A stretch of DNA of 64,000 nt, from contig NC_090441.1 in NCBI RefSeq assembly GCF_031143425.1, positions 224,374,928 to 224,438,927 of the forward strand, read 5' to 3'. Below are positions 19,447 to 30,267 of this stretch, in pieces. This stretch comes from Pleurodeles waltl (lineage: Eukaryota; Chordata; Amphibia; Caudata; Salamandridae). The notes beneath the pieces are model-generated. The model saw only the letters and a list, made by a program, of their open reading frames with translations, ran no database searches and was not told where the DNA came from. The position numbers and the translations under genes were made by a program. Each line of letters opens with the position of its first letter. The stretch's first letter is position 1.

Positions 19447-22400
19447 TGTAGGAGGCTGGACTGGCTTGTAGTGAGTACCAAGGGGTACTTGCACCTTGCA
19501 CCAGGCCCAGTTATCCCTTATTAGTGTATAGGGTGTCTAGCAGCTTAGGCTGATAGATAATGGTAGCTTAGCAAAGCAGCTCAGGCTGAACTAGGAGACG
19601 TGTGAAGCTACTACAGTACCACTTAGTGTGATATGCACAATATCATAAGAAAACACAATACACAGTTATACTAAAAATAAAGGTACTTTATTTTTATGAC
19701 AATATGCCAAAGTATCTTAGAGTGTACCCTCAGTGAGAGGATAGGAAATATACACAAGATATATATACACAATAGCAAAAATATGCAGTATAGTCTTAGA
19801 AAACAGTGCAAACAATGTATAGTTACAATAGGATGCAATGGGGAAACATAGGGATAGGGGCAACACAAACCATATACTCCAAAAGTGGAATGCGAACCAC
19901 GAATGGACCCCAAACCTATGTGACCTTGTAGAGGGTCGCTGGGACTATTAGAAAATAGTGAGAGTTAGCAAAATAACCCTCCCCAAGACCCTGAAAAGTG
20001 AGTGCAAAGTGCACTAAAGTTCCCCTAAGGACAAAATAGTCGTGTTAGAGGGAAAATGCAAGGAAAACACAAATCAGCAATGCAACAACGATGGATTCCT
20101 GACTGAGGGTACCTGTGGAACAAGGGGACCAAGTCCAAAAGTCACAAGCAGCTCGGAGATGGGCAGATGCCCAAGAAATGCCAGCGGTTGGTGCAAAGAA
20201 GCTCTTACTAGGCTGAAGAACTGTGAATACTGCAGGAACGACAAGGGCTAGAGACTTCCCCTTTGGAGGATGGATTCCCCACGCCTTGGAGAGTCGTACA
20301 GAAGTGTTTTCTCGCCGGATGGACGCCAACAAGCCTTGCTACACGCAAATCGTGCGTTTGGCGTTTTTGGACGCAGCTGGGGCCCAGGAGGGACCAGAAG
20401 GTCGCAAATTGGACCTGCAGAGAGAGGAGACGTCGAGCAAGACAAAGAGCCCTCACTAAAGCAGGTAGCACCCGGAAAAGTGCCAGAAACAGGCACTACA
20501 AGGATGCGTGAAACGGTGCTCGCCGAAGTTGCACAAAGGAGTCCCACGTCGCGGGAGACCAACTTAGAAAGTCGTGCAATGCAGGTTAGAGTGCCGTGGA
20601 CCCAGGCTTGGCTGTGCACGAAGGATTTCCGCCGGAAGTGCACAGGGGCCGGAGAAGCTTGCAAAGTCGCGGTTCCCAGCAATGCAGCCCAGCGAGGTGA
20701 GGCAAGGACTTACCTCCACCAAACTCGGGCTGAAGAGTCACTGGACTGTGGGGGTTACTTGGACGGTGTCGCTGGATTCGAGGGACCTCGCTCGTCGTGC
20801 TGAGAGGAGACCCAAGGGACCGGTAATGCAGCTTTTTGGTGCCTGCGGTTGCAGGGGGAAGATTCCGTCGACCCACGGGAGATTTCTTCGGAGCTTCTGG
20901 TGCAGAGAGGAGGCAGACTACCCCCACAGCATGCACAAGCAGGAAAACAGTCGAGAAGGCGTTAGGATCAGCGTTACAGAGTTGCAGTAGTCGTCTTTGC
21001 TACTATGTTGCAGGTTTGCAGGCTTCCAGCGTGGTCAGCGGTCGATTCCTTATCAGAAGGTGAAGAGGGAGATGCAGAGGAACTCGGCTGAGCTCATGCA
21101 TTCGTTATCTGAAGTTTCCCCAGAGACAGAGACCCTAAATAGCCAGAAAAGAGGGTTTGGCTACCTAGGAGAGAGGAAAGGCTACTAACACCTGAAGGAG
21201 CCTATCACAAGGAGTCTCTGACGTCACCTGGTGGCACTGGCCACTCAGAGCAGTCCAGTGTGCCAGCAGCACCTCTGTTTCCAAGATGGCAGAGGTCTGG
21301 AGCACACTGGAGGAGCTCTGGACACCTCCCAGGGGAGGTGCAGGTCAGGGGAGTGGTCACTCCCCTTTCCTTTGTCCAGTTTCGCGCCAGAGCAGGGGCT
21401 AAGGGGTCCCTGAACCGGTGTAGACTGGCTTATGCAGAATTGGGCACATCTGTGCCCAACAAAGCATTTCCAGAGGCTGGGGGAGGCTACTCCTCCCCTG
21501 CCTTCACACCATTTTCCAAAGGGAGAGGGTGTCACACCCTCTCTCAGAGGAAGTTCTTTGTTCTGCCATCCTGGGCCAGGCCTGGCTGGACCCCAGGAGG
21601 GCAACTGCCTGTCTGAGGGGTTGGCAGCAGCAGCAGCTGCAGTGAAACCCCAGGAAGGGCAGTCTGGCAGTACCAGGGTCTGTGCTACAGACCACTGGGA
21701 TCATGGAATTGTACCAACAATGCCAGGATGGCATAGAGGGGGCAATTCCATGATCATAGACATGTTACATGGCCATATTCGGAGTTACCATGGTGAAGCT
21801 ACATATAGGTAGTGACCTATATGTAGTGCACGCGTGTAATGGTGTCCCCGCACTCACAAAGTTCAGGGAATTGGCTCTGAACAATGTGGGGGCACCTTGG
21901 CTAGTGCCAGGGTACCCTCACACTAAGTAACTTTGCACCTAACCTTTACCAGGTAAAGGTTAGACATATAGGTGACTTATAAGTTACTTAAGTGTAGTGT
22001 AAAATGGCTGTGAAATAACGTGGACGTTATTTCACTCAGGCTGCAGTGGCAGGCCTGTGTAAGAATTGTCAGAGCTCCCTATGGGTGGCAAAAGAAATGC
22101 TGCAGCCCATAGGGATCTCCTGGAACCCCAATACCCTGGGTACCTCAGTACCATATACTAGGGAATTATAAGGGTGTTCCAGTAATCCAATGTAAATTGG
22201 TAAAAATGGTCACTAGCCTGTTAGTGACAATTTAGAAAGAAATGAGAGAGCATAACCACTGAGGTTCTGGTTAGCAGAGCCTCAGTGAGACAGTTAGGCA
22301 CCACACAGGGAACATATACATGCACACCTATGAGCACTGGGGCCCTGTGTGACAGGGTCCCAGTGACACATACATATAGGCCACAAACCTATGAGCACTG

Positions 22401-22592
22401 GGGTCTTGACCAGCAGGATCCCAGTGACACATAACAAACATACTGAAAACATAGTGTTTTCACTATGAGCACTGAGGCCTGGTTATCAGGATCCCAGTGA
22501 GACAGTGAAAACAGTGACAAACACCCTGACATATACTCACAAACAGGCCAAAAGTGGGGGTAACAAGGCTAGAAAGAGGCTACTTTCTCACA
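19447..22592 (-). repeat. C 3' LTR, 3146 bp
   Basis: TGTAGGAGG to CTTTCTCACA. The first 2.7 kb is colinear with the B LTR. The U3 end is longer because the terminal hairpin module is present three times (22335-22499) and the last bases differ (AGAGGCTACTTTCTCACA). The right-hand copy has exactly the same length. Confidence 0.95.
22335..22499. repeat. Triplicated U3 hairpin module in the C LTR
   Basis: Three successive stem-loops, each CACTGRGG...CCCAGTG and each preceded by 'tatgagcactg': 22335-22365, 22396-22426 and 22470-22499. A CATAGTG-TTTT-CACTATG stem precedes the third. The A, B and F LTRs have one module; LTR3 has two (43100-43130 and 43174-43203). Confidence 0.8.
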
Positions 22593-22612
22593 CAACCCCC
22601 CCACAAACGAAG
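22593..22612 (-). promoter_or_regulatory. Polypurine tract of element C
   Basis: CAACCCCCCCACAAACGAAG on the plus strand. The G-run is shorter than in A, B and D but in the same position and followed by the same conserved bases. Confidence 0.8.
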
Positions 22613-22622
22613 GACAATAAGG

Positions 22623-25280
22623 CTAACCTTGGCCAGTTGAGACTTTATTGTCTAAGTGGTGATAAGTAGAGAGTAGCTCTGCAATAGACTGGTTACTCCC
22701 TTTATCATCCACTATATGGTTACTTCCCTGTGGGGATGTAAACCACCCTGTTTGAAGTTTTTTAGCTAAGTAACAATGTGAAGATGTATTTTCAGAGTTT
22801 CTATCAGTAAGTTTTAGTTTAGAGCAGTGGGAATTGTCCACTGAACCTATTTGTAGTGATGGAAATGCCAGACAGGGATGCTGTCTCAGAAAAGCCATAG
22901 CTGGGCAAAAACTTTGTCCATATGGCTGGAAGAGAGAACAGGGATGCTGTTTCTCTTGGGTTGGAGCAGGGCAGGGATGCTGTCCTATCAGCTCCACACT
23001 AGGGCAGGGATGCTGTCCTAAGTGTTGTGAGGCAGTGCAGAGTTTCTGCACTAAAGTTTCTCTGGGAGGGTTGGAGGGATGCTCCATGTTAACTAAAATG
23101 GTGCTGTTTTTCTCACCAATGTTAGTTATCCCACAGAGAGGTACTTCCACCTCAGGGAGTCCAGCTTTGCCAGCTGATGATTCCCTTGGAACAGGTGCCA
23201 CCCCAGGAGAGGTTTCTCCTACCGCAGGAATAGTATCCTGAATGGTAGGGTGGTTAGGGGATACTGTGATACCCTTTTTACCTGTTGATGGAGAGGGATC
23301 CTGAATTTTCAGGCCTTCTCTCCTTTGCTTTTTCATTTCACTTGAAATGAGAGGGAACAATTCCTCAGGGATGCCCAGCATGGCTGCATGGGCATAAAAC
23401 TCTACATCAGCCCAACCTGAGGCCTCTAGGTCATTACCTAAGAGACAGTCTACAGGTAAGCTAGGTGATACCACCACCTGCTTAGGGCCAGTAACTCCAC
23501 CCCAACTAAACTGAATTATAGCTAAGGGAAGAAACTTAGTGGAGTTATGGACATCAATAATCTTATACTGTTGTCCAATGATGTGTTGATCAGGGTGCAC
23601 TAGGTTGTCAGTCACCAAAGTGAAACTGGCACCTGTGTCCCTGTAGGCCAAGGCCTCAACACCATTTATTGAAACTGTCTGCCTGTACTTATCCATTGTA
23701 AGGGGACAAGCAGCCAGTGTGGCAAGGCCAATGCCACTAGGTGTGACAGAAACTGTCTTGGGACTGATTACATCAGTTTCCACTATGGACCCATAAGTGA
23801 ACCCAACTACACCCTTTGCTTGACTGTTGCCAGCAGTCCCACCACTAGTACCACTACTGCTAGGGGCACTAGAGCTTGATGTATTAGTGGTGGTAGGCTC
23901 AGGAGGTTTACCTGGACAGGACTTATCCCCTGGCCTATGGCCTCTGTTTTTACACACAAAGCACCAAGGCTTTTTAATGTGTGCAGGTTGGGAAGAAGAG
24001 GAAGAATTTGTTTTATCCCCACACTCTGAAGAGTGTTTAAGATTTGAAGTGGGATCTTTGGTTTTACCCTTATCCCCATGCTTATCTTGAGATTTTTCAC
24101 CATCTTTCTTCTTATTGCCATCTTTGTCACCCCCTGTATGAACTTTTCTGTTCACCCTTGTTCTGACCCATTTGTCTGCCTTCTTTCCCAATTCTTGGGG
24201 AGAGGTCAGATCAGAGTCTACCAGGTACTGGTGCAACAAATCAGACACACAATTATTAAGTATATGCTCTCTCAGGATTGTGTTATACAGGCTTTCATAA
24301 TCAGTAACTTTACTGCCATGTAACCACCCCTCCAAGGCCTTCACTGAATGGTCAATGAAATCAACCCAGTCTTGTGAAGACTCCTTTTTGGTATCTCTGA
24401 ACTTTATCCTGTACTGTTCAGTGGTTAAGCCATAACCATCCAGGAGTGCATTCTTAAGAACTTGGAAATTGTTAGCATCATTTTCATTCACTGTAAGGAG
24501 CCTATCCCTACCTTTTCCAGTAAATGATAGCCATAGGATAGCAGCCCACTGCTTTTGAGGGACATCCTGTACAGCACAGGCCCTCTCAAGTGCAGCAAAC
24601 CACTTGTTAATGTCATCCCCCTCCTTGTAAGGGGGAACTATCTTATGCAGATTCATGGAATCATGCTCTTTTGCAGGATGACTATGGGGAATACTGCTGC
24701 TGCCACCATGGGTATCTAAACCCATTTTCTGTCTTTCCCTCTCTATTTCTAAAGACTGTCTATCCAAATCCAGCTGTTGCTTCTTGAGCTTCAGTCTGGT
24801 TTGCTCCACTCTCAATCTATTGAGCTCCCTTTCTAACAATCTGTCATCAGGGTGGGTGGGAGGGACATTTCTAGATACAGAGGTATGATGGGAATGAACA
24901 GAAGGAGACCTGTCCCTTACAAGGGGCACCCTAACAGCTTGGCTACCAGCATAATGTGAGAGCACATCATCAGTATGATGTGATTCAACCTCTGTACCAA
25001 CTATGCTAGACTGTCTAGTAATGGGCAGGCTGAGAAGTTTCTTTCCTGAACCTTTTCCTGGGGGAGTCCCTGGATCAGATTGAGAACCATTAGCTACTTT
25101 TTCTACAGATTGGGCACTTATGGCCTTATCCTGTACTCTAAGCATATTAATTAACAGTTCTAAGGAAGGATTCTTCTCTACACTCAAACCTCTCTCTATG
25201 CAGAGACTCCTTGCTCCTTTCCAGCTAAGGTGATCATATGCAAGTTTGGACAGTTCAACTTTTTGGCCTGTGCCAGACAT
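22623..25280 (-). CDS. gag: Element C intact Gag-protease with Cys-repeat extension
   Basis: 885 codons, ATG at 25278-25280, TAG at 22623-22625, no interruption. The N-terminal 50 residues (SKLAYDHLSWKGARSL, then CIERGLSVEKNPSLELL) have a helix-loop-helix look not unlike SAP motifs (weak). A coiled coil lies at about 148-185. The capsid is at about 212-372 with a SCAN-like latter half. The zinc knuckle is C440-C443-H448-C455 (CX2CX4HX6C). The protease has DTGAS at 548-552 and LLGNDL at 613-618. After about 650 the sequence departs from B and D. It is Pro/Ser-rich, then carries Q-H-P-C units at 745, 756, 767, 778, 789 and 800, exactly 11 residues apart (two degenerate). The final 15 residues (STYHHLDNKVSTGQG) align with the end of RNase H in B (SRYFHLDNEDSSGHG). 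Gag packages RNA and protease matures it. The extension has no function I can name. Expression would come from the LTR on the minus strand. Confidence 0.93.
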   Translation of the reverse strand: MSGTGQKVELSKLAYDHLSWKGARSLCIERGLSVEKNPSLELLINMLRVQDKAISAQSVEKVANGSQSDPGTPPGKGSGKKLLSLPITRQSSIVGTEVESHHTDDVLSHYAGSQAVRVPLVRDRSPSVHSHHTSVSRNVPPTHPDDRLLERELNRLRVEQTRLKLKKQQLDLDRQSLEIERERQKMGLDTHGGSSSIPHSHPAKEHDSMNLHKIVPPYKEGDDINKWFAALERACAVQDVPQKQWAAILWLSFTGKGRDRLLTVNENDANNFQVLKNALLDGYGLTTEQYRIKFRDTKKESSQDWVDFIDHSVKALEGWLHGSKVTDYESLYNTILREHILNNCVSDLLHQYLVDSDLTSPQELGKKADKWVRTRVNRKVHTGGDKDGNKKKDGEKSQDKHGDKGKTKDPTSNLKHSSECGDKTNSSSSSQPAHIKKPWCFVCKNRGHRPGDKSCPGKPPEPTTTNTSSSSAPSSSGTSGGTAGNSQAKGVVGFTYGSIVETDVISPKTVSVTPSGIGLATLAACPLTMDKYRQTVSINGVEALAYRDTGASFTLVTDNLVHPDQHIIGQQYKIIDVHNSTKFLPLAIIQFSWGGVTGPKQVVVSPSLPVDCLLGNDLEASGWADVEFYAHAAMLGIPEELFPLISSEMKKQRREGLKIQDPSPSTGKKGITVSPNHPTIQDTIPAVGETSPGVAPVPRESSAGKAGLPEVEVPLCGITNIGEKNSTILVNMEHPSNPPRETLVQKLCTASQHLGQHPCPSVELIGQHPCPAPTQEKQHPCSLFQPYGQSFCPAMAFLRQHPCLAFPSLQIGSVDNSHCSKLKLTDRNSENTSSHCYLAKKLQTGWFTSPQGSNHIVDDKGSNQSIAELLSTYHHLDNKVSTGQG
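22872..23048 (-). repeat. 33-bp in-frame minisatellite (QHPC repeats)
   Basis: On the plus strand 'cagggatgctg' recurs at multiples of 33 bases. It encodes QKLC, QHPC, QHPC, QHPC, QSFC and QHPC at residues 745-803 of the C protein. The period is a multiple of three, so copy changes keep the frame. Confidence 0.85.
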
Positions 25281-25550
25281 TTTGTAGAGAGAGTTAAAGT
25301 GATAGCAAAAGAGAAAAAAGTTTTCAGAACTTTTTGGAAAGACAGAAAAAACTTTTTAAACTTTTAAGAACTTTTTGAAAGTTTAGAAGTACTTTTCAGC
25401 ACTTAGAAAAGAGTGAAAAGAGGAAATGCAAAACTTTTTGGCTATGTGTATATACACTGACCTTGTTTTGTATATTTTTCTCTTATGAAAAGTACAATGA
25501 CAAGAGTGGTAAGTAGTCTCAAAGCACTTATCCCACCGCTGCACAACCAA
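25281..25550 (-). promoter_or_regulatory. Element C leader and primer-binding site
   Basis: Nearly the same 270 bases as the leaders of B and D, including repeated AAAAAGTTCT-like blocks. The primer site (25530-25549) on the minus strand reads TTGGTTGTGCAGCGGTGGGA. Its GCAGCGGTGGGAT part matches what I recall of the complement of the tRNA-Leu 3' region. The shared leader would let C RNA be packaged and primed by the same machinery as its pol-bearing relatives. Confidence 0.65.
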
Positions 25551-28500
25551 TGTAGGAGGCTGGACTGGCTTGTAGTGAGTACCAAGGGGTACTTGCACCT
25601 TGCACCAGGCCCAGTTATCCCTTATTAGTGTATAGGGTGTCTAGCAGCTTAGGCTGATAGATAATGGTAGCTTAGCAAAGCAGCTCAGGCTGAACTAGGA
25701 GACGTGTGAAGCTACTACAGTACCACTTAGTGTCATATGCACAATATCATAAGAAAACACAATACACAGTTATACTAAAAATAAAGGTACTTTATTTTTA
25801 TGACAATATGCCAAAGTATCTTAGAGTGTACCCTCAGTGAGAGGATAGGAAATATACACAAGATATATATACACAATAGCAAAAATATGCAGTATAGTCT
25901 TAGAAAACAGTGCAAACAATGTATAGTTACAATAGGATGCAATGGGGAAACATAGGGATAGGGGCAACACAAACCATATACTCCAAAAGTGGAATGCGAA
26001 CCACGAATGGACCCCAAACCTATGTGACCTTGTAGAGGGTCGCTGGGACTATTAGAACATAGTGAGAGTTAGCAAAATAACCCTCCCCAAGACCCTGAAA
26101 AGTGAGTGCAAAGTGCACTAAAGTTCCCCTAAGGACAAAATAGTCGTGTTAGAGGGAAAATGCAAGGAAAACACAAATCAGCAATGCAACAACGATGGAT
26201 TCCTGACTGAGGGTACCTGTGGAACAAGGGGACCAAGTCCAAAAGTCACAAGCAGCTCGGAGATGGGCAGATGCCCAAGAAATGCCAGCGATTGGTGGAA
26301 AGAAGCTCTTACTAGGCTGAAGAACTGTGAATACTGCAGGAACGACAAGGGCTAGAGACGTCCCCTTTGGAGGATGGATTCCCCACGCCTTGGAGAATCG
26401 TACAGAAGTGTTTTCTCGCCGGATGGACGCCAACAAGCCTTGCTACACGCAAATCGTGCGTTTGGCGTTTTTGGACGCAGCTGGGGCCCAGGAGGGACCA
26501 GAAGGTCGCAAATTGGACCTGCAGAGAGAGGGGACGTCGAGCAAGACAAAGAGCCCTCACTGAAGCAGGTAGCACCCGGAGAAGTGCCAGAAACAGGCAC
26601 TACGAGGATGCGTGAAACGGTGCTCGCCGAAGTTGCACAAAGGAGTCCCACGTCGCCGGAGACCAACTTAGAAAGTCGTGCAATGCAGGTTAGAGTGCCG
26701 TGGACCCAGGCTTGGCTGTGCACGAAGGATTTCCGCCGCAAGTGCACAGGGGCCGGAGAAGCTTGCAAAGTTGCGGTTCCCAGCAATGCAGCCCAGCGAG
26801 GTGAGGCAAAGACTTACCTCCACCAAACTCAGGCTGAAGAGTCACTGGACTGTGGGGGTCACTTGGACAGTGTCGCTGGATTCGAGGGACCTCGCTCGTC
26901 GTGCTGAGAGGAGACCCAAGGGACCGGTAATGCAGCTTTTTGGTGCCTGCGGTTGCAGGGGGAAGATTCCGTCGACCCACAGGAGATTTCTTCGGAGCTT
27001 CTGGTGCAGAGAGGAGGCAGACTACCCCCACAGCATGCACAAGCAGGAAAACAGTCGAGAAGGCGGCAGGATCAGCGTTACAGAGTTGCAGTAGTCGTCT
27101 TTGCTACTATGTTGCAGGTTTGCAGGCTTCCAGCGTGGTCAGCGGTCGATTCCTTATCAGAAGGTGAAGAGGGAGATGCAGAGGAACTCGGCTGAGCTCA
27201 TGCATTCGTTATCTGAAGTTTCCCCAGAGACAGAGACCCTAAATAGCCAGAAAAGAGGGTTTGGCTACCTATGAGAGAGGAAAGGCTACTAACACCTGAA
27301 GGAGCCTATCACAAGGAGTCTCTGACGTCACCTGGTGGCACTGGCCACTCAGAGCAGTCCAGTGTGCCAGCAGCACCTCTGTTTCCAAGATGGCAGAGGT
27401 CTGGAGCACACTGGAGGAGCTCTGGACACCTCCCAGGGGAGGTGCAGGTCAGGGGAGTGGTCACTCCCCTTTCCTTTGTCCAGTTTCGCGCCAGAGCAGG
27501 GGCTAAGGGGTCCCTGAACCGGTGTAGACTGGCTTATGCAGAATTGGGCACATCTGTGCCCAACAAAGCATTTCCAGAGGCTGGGGGAGGCTACTCCTCC
27601 CCTGCCTTCACACCATTTTCCAAAGGGAGAGGGTGTCACACCCTCTCTCAGAGGAAGTTCTTTGTTCTGCCATCCTGGGCCAGGCCTGGCTGGACCCCAG
27701 GAGGGCAGCTGCCTGTCTGAGGGGTTGGCAGCAGCAGCAGCTGCAGTGAAACCCCAGGGAGGGCAGTCTGGCAGTACCAGGGTCTGTGCTACAGACCACT
27801 GGGATCATGGAATTGTACCAACAATGCCAGGATGGCATAGAGGGGGCAATTCCATGATCATAGACATGTTACATGGCCATATTCGGAGTTACCATGGTGA
27901 AGCTACATATAGGTAGTGACCTATATGTAGTGCACGCGTGTAATGGTGTCCCCGCACTCACAAAGTTCAGGGAATTGGCTCTGAACAATGTGGGGGCACC
28001 TTGGCTAGTGCCAGGGTGCCCTCACACTAAGTAACTTTGCACCTAACCTTTACCAGGTAAAGGTTAGACATATAGGTGACTTATAAGTTACTTAAGTGTA
28101 GTGTAAAATGGCTGTGAAATAACGTGGACGTTATTTCACTCAGGCTGCAGTGGCAGGCCTGTGTAAGAATTGTCAGAGCTCCCTATGGGTGGCAAAAGAA
28201 ATGCTGCAGCCCATAGGGATCTCCTGGAACCCCAATACCCTGGGTACCTCAGTACCATATACTAGGGAATTATAAGGGTGTTCCAGTAATCCAATGTAAA
28301 TTGGTAAAAATGGTCACTAGCCTGTTAGTGACAATTTAGAAAGAAATGAGAGAGCATAACCACTGAGGTTCTGGTTAGCAGAGCCTCAGTGAGACAGTTA
28401 GGCACCACACAGGGAACATATACATGCACACCTATGAGCACTGGGGCCCTGTGTGACAGGGTCCCAGTGACACATACATATAGGCCACAAACCTATGAGC

Positions 28501-28696
28501 ACTGGGGTCCTGACCAGCAGGATCCCAGTGACACATAACAAACATACTGAAAACATAGTGTTTTCACTATGAGCACTGAGGCCTGGTTATCAGGATCCCA
28601 GTGAGACAGTGAAAACAGTGACAAACACCCTGACATATACTCACAAACAGGCCAAAAGTGGGGGTAACAAGGCTAGAAAGAGGCTACTTTCTCACA
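25551..28696 (-). repeat. C 5' LTR, 3146 bp
   Basis: Same length and structure as 19447-22592, with the three-module U3 end (about 28438-28603). It ends CTCACA and is followed at once by the ACCCA duplication and the rest of B's LTR. Confidence 0.95.
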
Positions 28697-28701
28697 ACCC
28701 A
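28697..28701. repeat. Target-site duplication of C, right copy (ACCCA)
   Basis: Second copy of ACCCA; see 19442-19446. Confidence 0.95.
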
Positions 28702-30267
28702 CGGGAGATTTCTTCGGAGCTTCTGGGGCAGAGAGGAGGCAGGCTACCCCCACAGCATGCACAAGCAGGAAAACAGTCGAGAAGGCGGCAGGATCAGCGT
28801 TACAGAGTTGCAGTAGTCGTCTTTGCTACTATGTTGCAGGTTTGCAGGCTTCCAGCGCGGTCAGCAGTCGTTTCCTTATCAGAAGGTGAAGAGGGAGATG
28901 CAGAGGAACTCGGATGAGCTCTTGCATTCGTTATCTAAAGTTTCCCCAGAGACAGAGACCCTAAATAGCCAGAAAAGAGGGCTTGGCTACCTAGGAGAGA
29001 GGATAGGCTACTAACACCTGAAGGAGCCTATCAGCAGGAGTCTCTGACGTCACCTGGTGGCACTGGCCACTCAGAGCAGTCCAGTGTGCCAGCAGCACCT
29101 CTGTTTCCAAGATGGCAGAGGTCTGGAGCACACTGGAGGAGCTCTGGACACCTCCCAGGGGAGGTGCAGGTCAGGGGAGTGGTCACTCGTCTTTCCTTTG
29201 TCCAGTTTCGCGCCAGAGCAGGAGCTAAGGGGTCCCTGAACCGGTGTAGACTGGCTTATGTAGAATTGGGCACATCTGTGCCCAAGAAAGCATTTCCAGA
29301 GGCTGGGGGAGGCTACTCCTCCCCTGCCTTCACACCATTTTCCAAAGGGAGAGGGTGTCACACCCTCTCTCAGAGGAAGTTCTTTGTTCTGCCATCCTGG
29401 GCCAGGCCTGGCTGGACCCCAGGAGGGCAGATGCCTGTCTGAGGGGTTGGCAGCAGCAGCAGCTGCAGTGAAACCCCAGGAAGGGCAGTTTGGCAGTACC
29501 AGGGTCTGTGCTACAGACCACTGGGATCATGGAATTGTACCAACAATGCCAGGATGGCATAGAGGGGGCAATTCCATGATCATAGACATGTTACATGGCC
29601 ATATTCGGAGTTACCATTGTGAAGCTACATATAGGTAGTGACCTATATGTAGTGCACGCGTGTAATGGTGTCCCCGCACTCACAAAGTTCAGGGAATTGG
29701 CTCTGAACAATGTGGGGGCACCTTGGCTAGTGCCAGGGTGCCCTCACACTAAGTAACTTTGCACCTAACCTTTACCAGGTAAAGGTTAGACATATAGGTG
29801 ACTTATAAGTTACTTAAGTGCAGTGTAAAATGGCTGTGAAATAACGTGGACGTTATTTCACTCAGGCTGCAGTGGCAGGCCTGTGTAAGAATTGTCAGAG
29901 CTCCCTATGGGTGGCAAAAGAAATGCTGCAGCCCATAGGGATCTCCTGGAACCCCAATACCCTGGGTACCTCAGTACCATATACTAGGGAATTATAAGGG
30001 TGTTCCAGTAAGCCAATGTAAATTGGTAAAAATGGTCACTAGCCTGTTAGAGACAATTTGGAAAGAAATGAGAGAGCATAACCACTGAGGTTCTGATTAG
30101 CAGAGCCTCAGTGAGACAGTTAGTCACTACACAGGTAACACATTCAGGCACACTTATGAGCACTGGGGCCCTGGGTTACCAGGGTCCCAGTGACACATAC
30201 AACTAAAACAACATATATACAGTGAAAAATGGGGGTAACATGCCAGGCAAGATGGTACTTTCCTACA
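28702..30267 (-). repeat. B 5' LTR, part 2
   Basis: It resumes at CGGGAGATTTCTTCGG, exactly where 19446 stopped, and ends TTTCCTACA. It carries the single-module U3 end (about 30159-30193). With part 1 it makes a 2994-bp LTR. Confidence 0.95.

Larger units (their letters stand above)
19447..28696 (-). mobile_element. Element C, Gag-protease-only Gmr1-like element
   Basis: A 9250-bp element with two 3146-bp LTRs, a polypurine tract, one 885-codon frame and a 270-base leader with primer site. It is bounded by perfect ACCCA duplications inside the 5' LTR of B. Integrase and RT are absent. About 150 bases homologous to the end of pol (RNase H tail) remain next to the polypurine tract. It is the innermost, hence latest, insertion of the nest, and its only frame is intact. 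Its two LTRs differ at scattered sites, at about the one-per-cent level by eye. It is presumed to be mobilised in trans. Confidence 0.95.
9724..30267 (-). mobile_element. Element B, Gmr1-like LTR retrotransposon, split by C
   Basis: B has two 2994-bp LTRs (the right one split by C), a leader with primer site, gag-protease, integrase-RT-RNase H and a polypurine tract, about 11.3 kb without C. It is bounded by GGTTT duplications and inserted in the pol of A. The pol order is integrase first. Lesions: the gag ATG is changed to ATT (17745-17747), one base is missing near 15513-15515, and there is a TGA at 15358-15360. The left and right LTRs differ at scattered sites, at about the one-per-cent level by eye. 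Confidence 0.95.
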
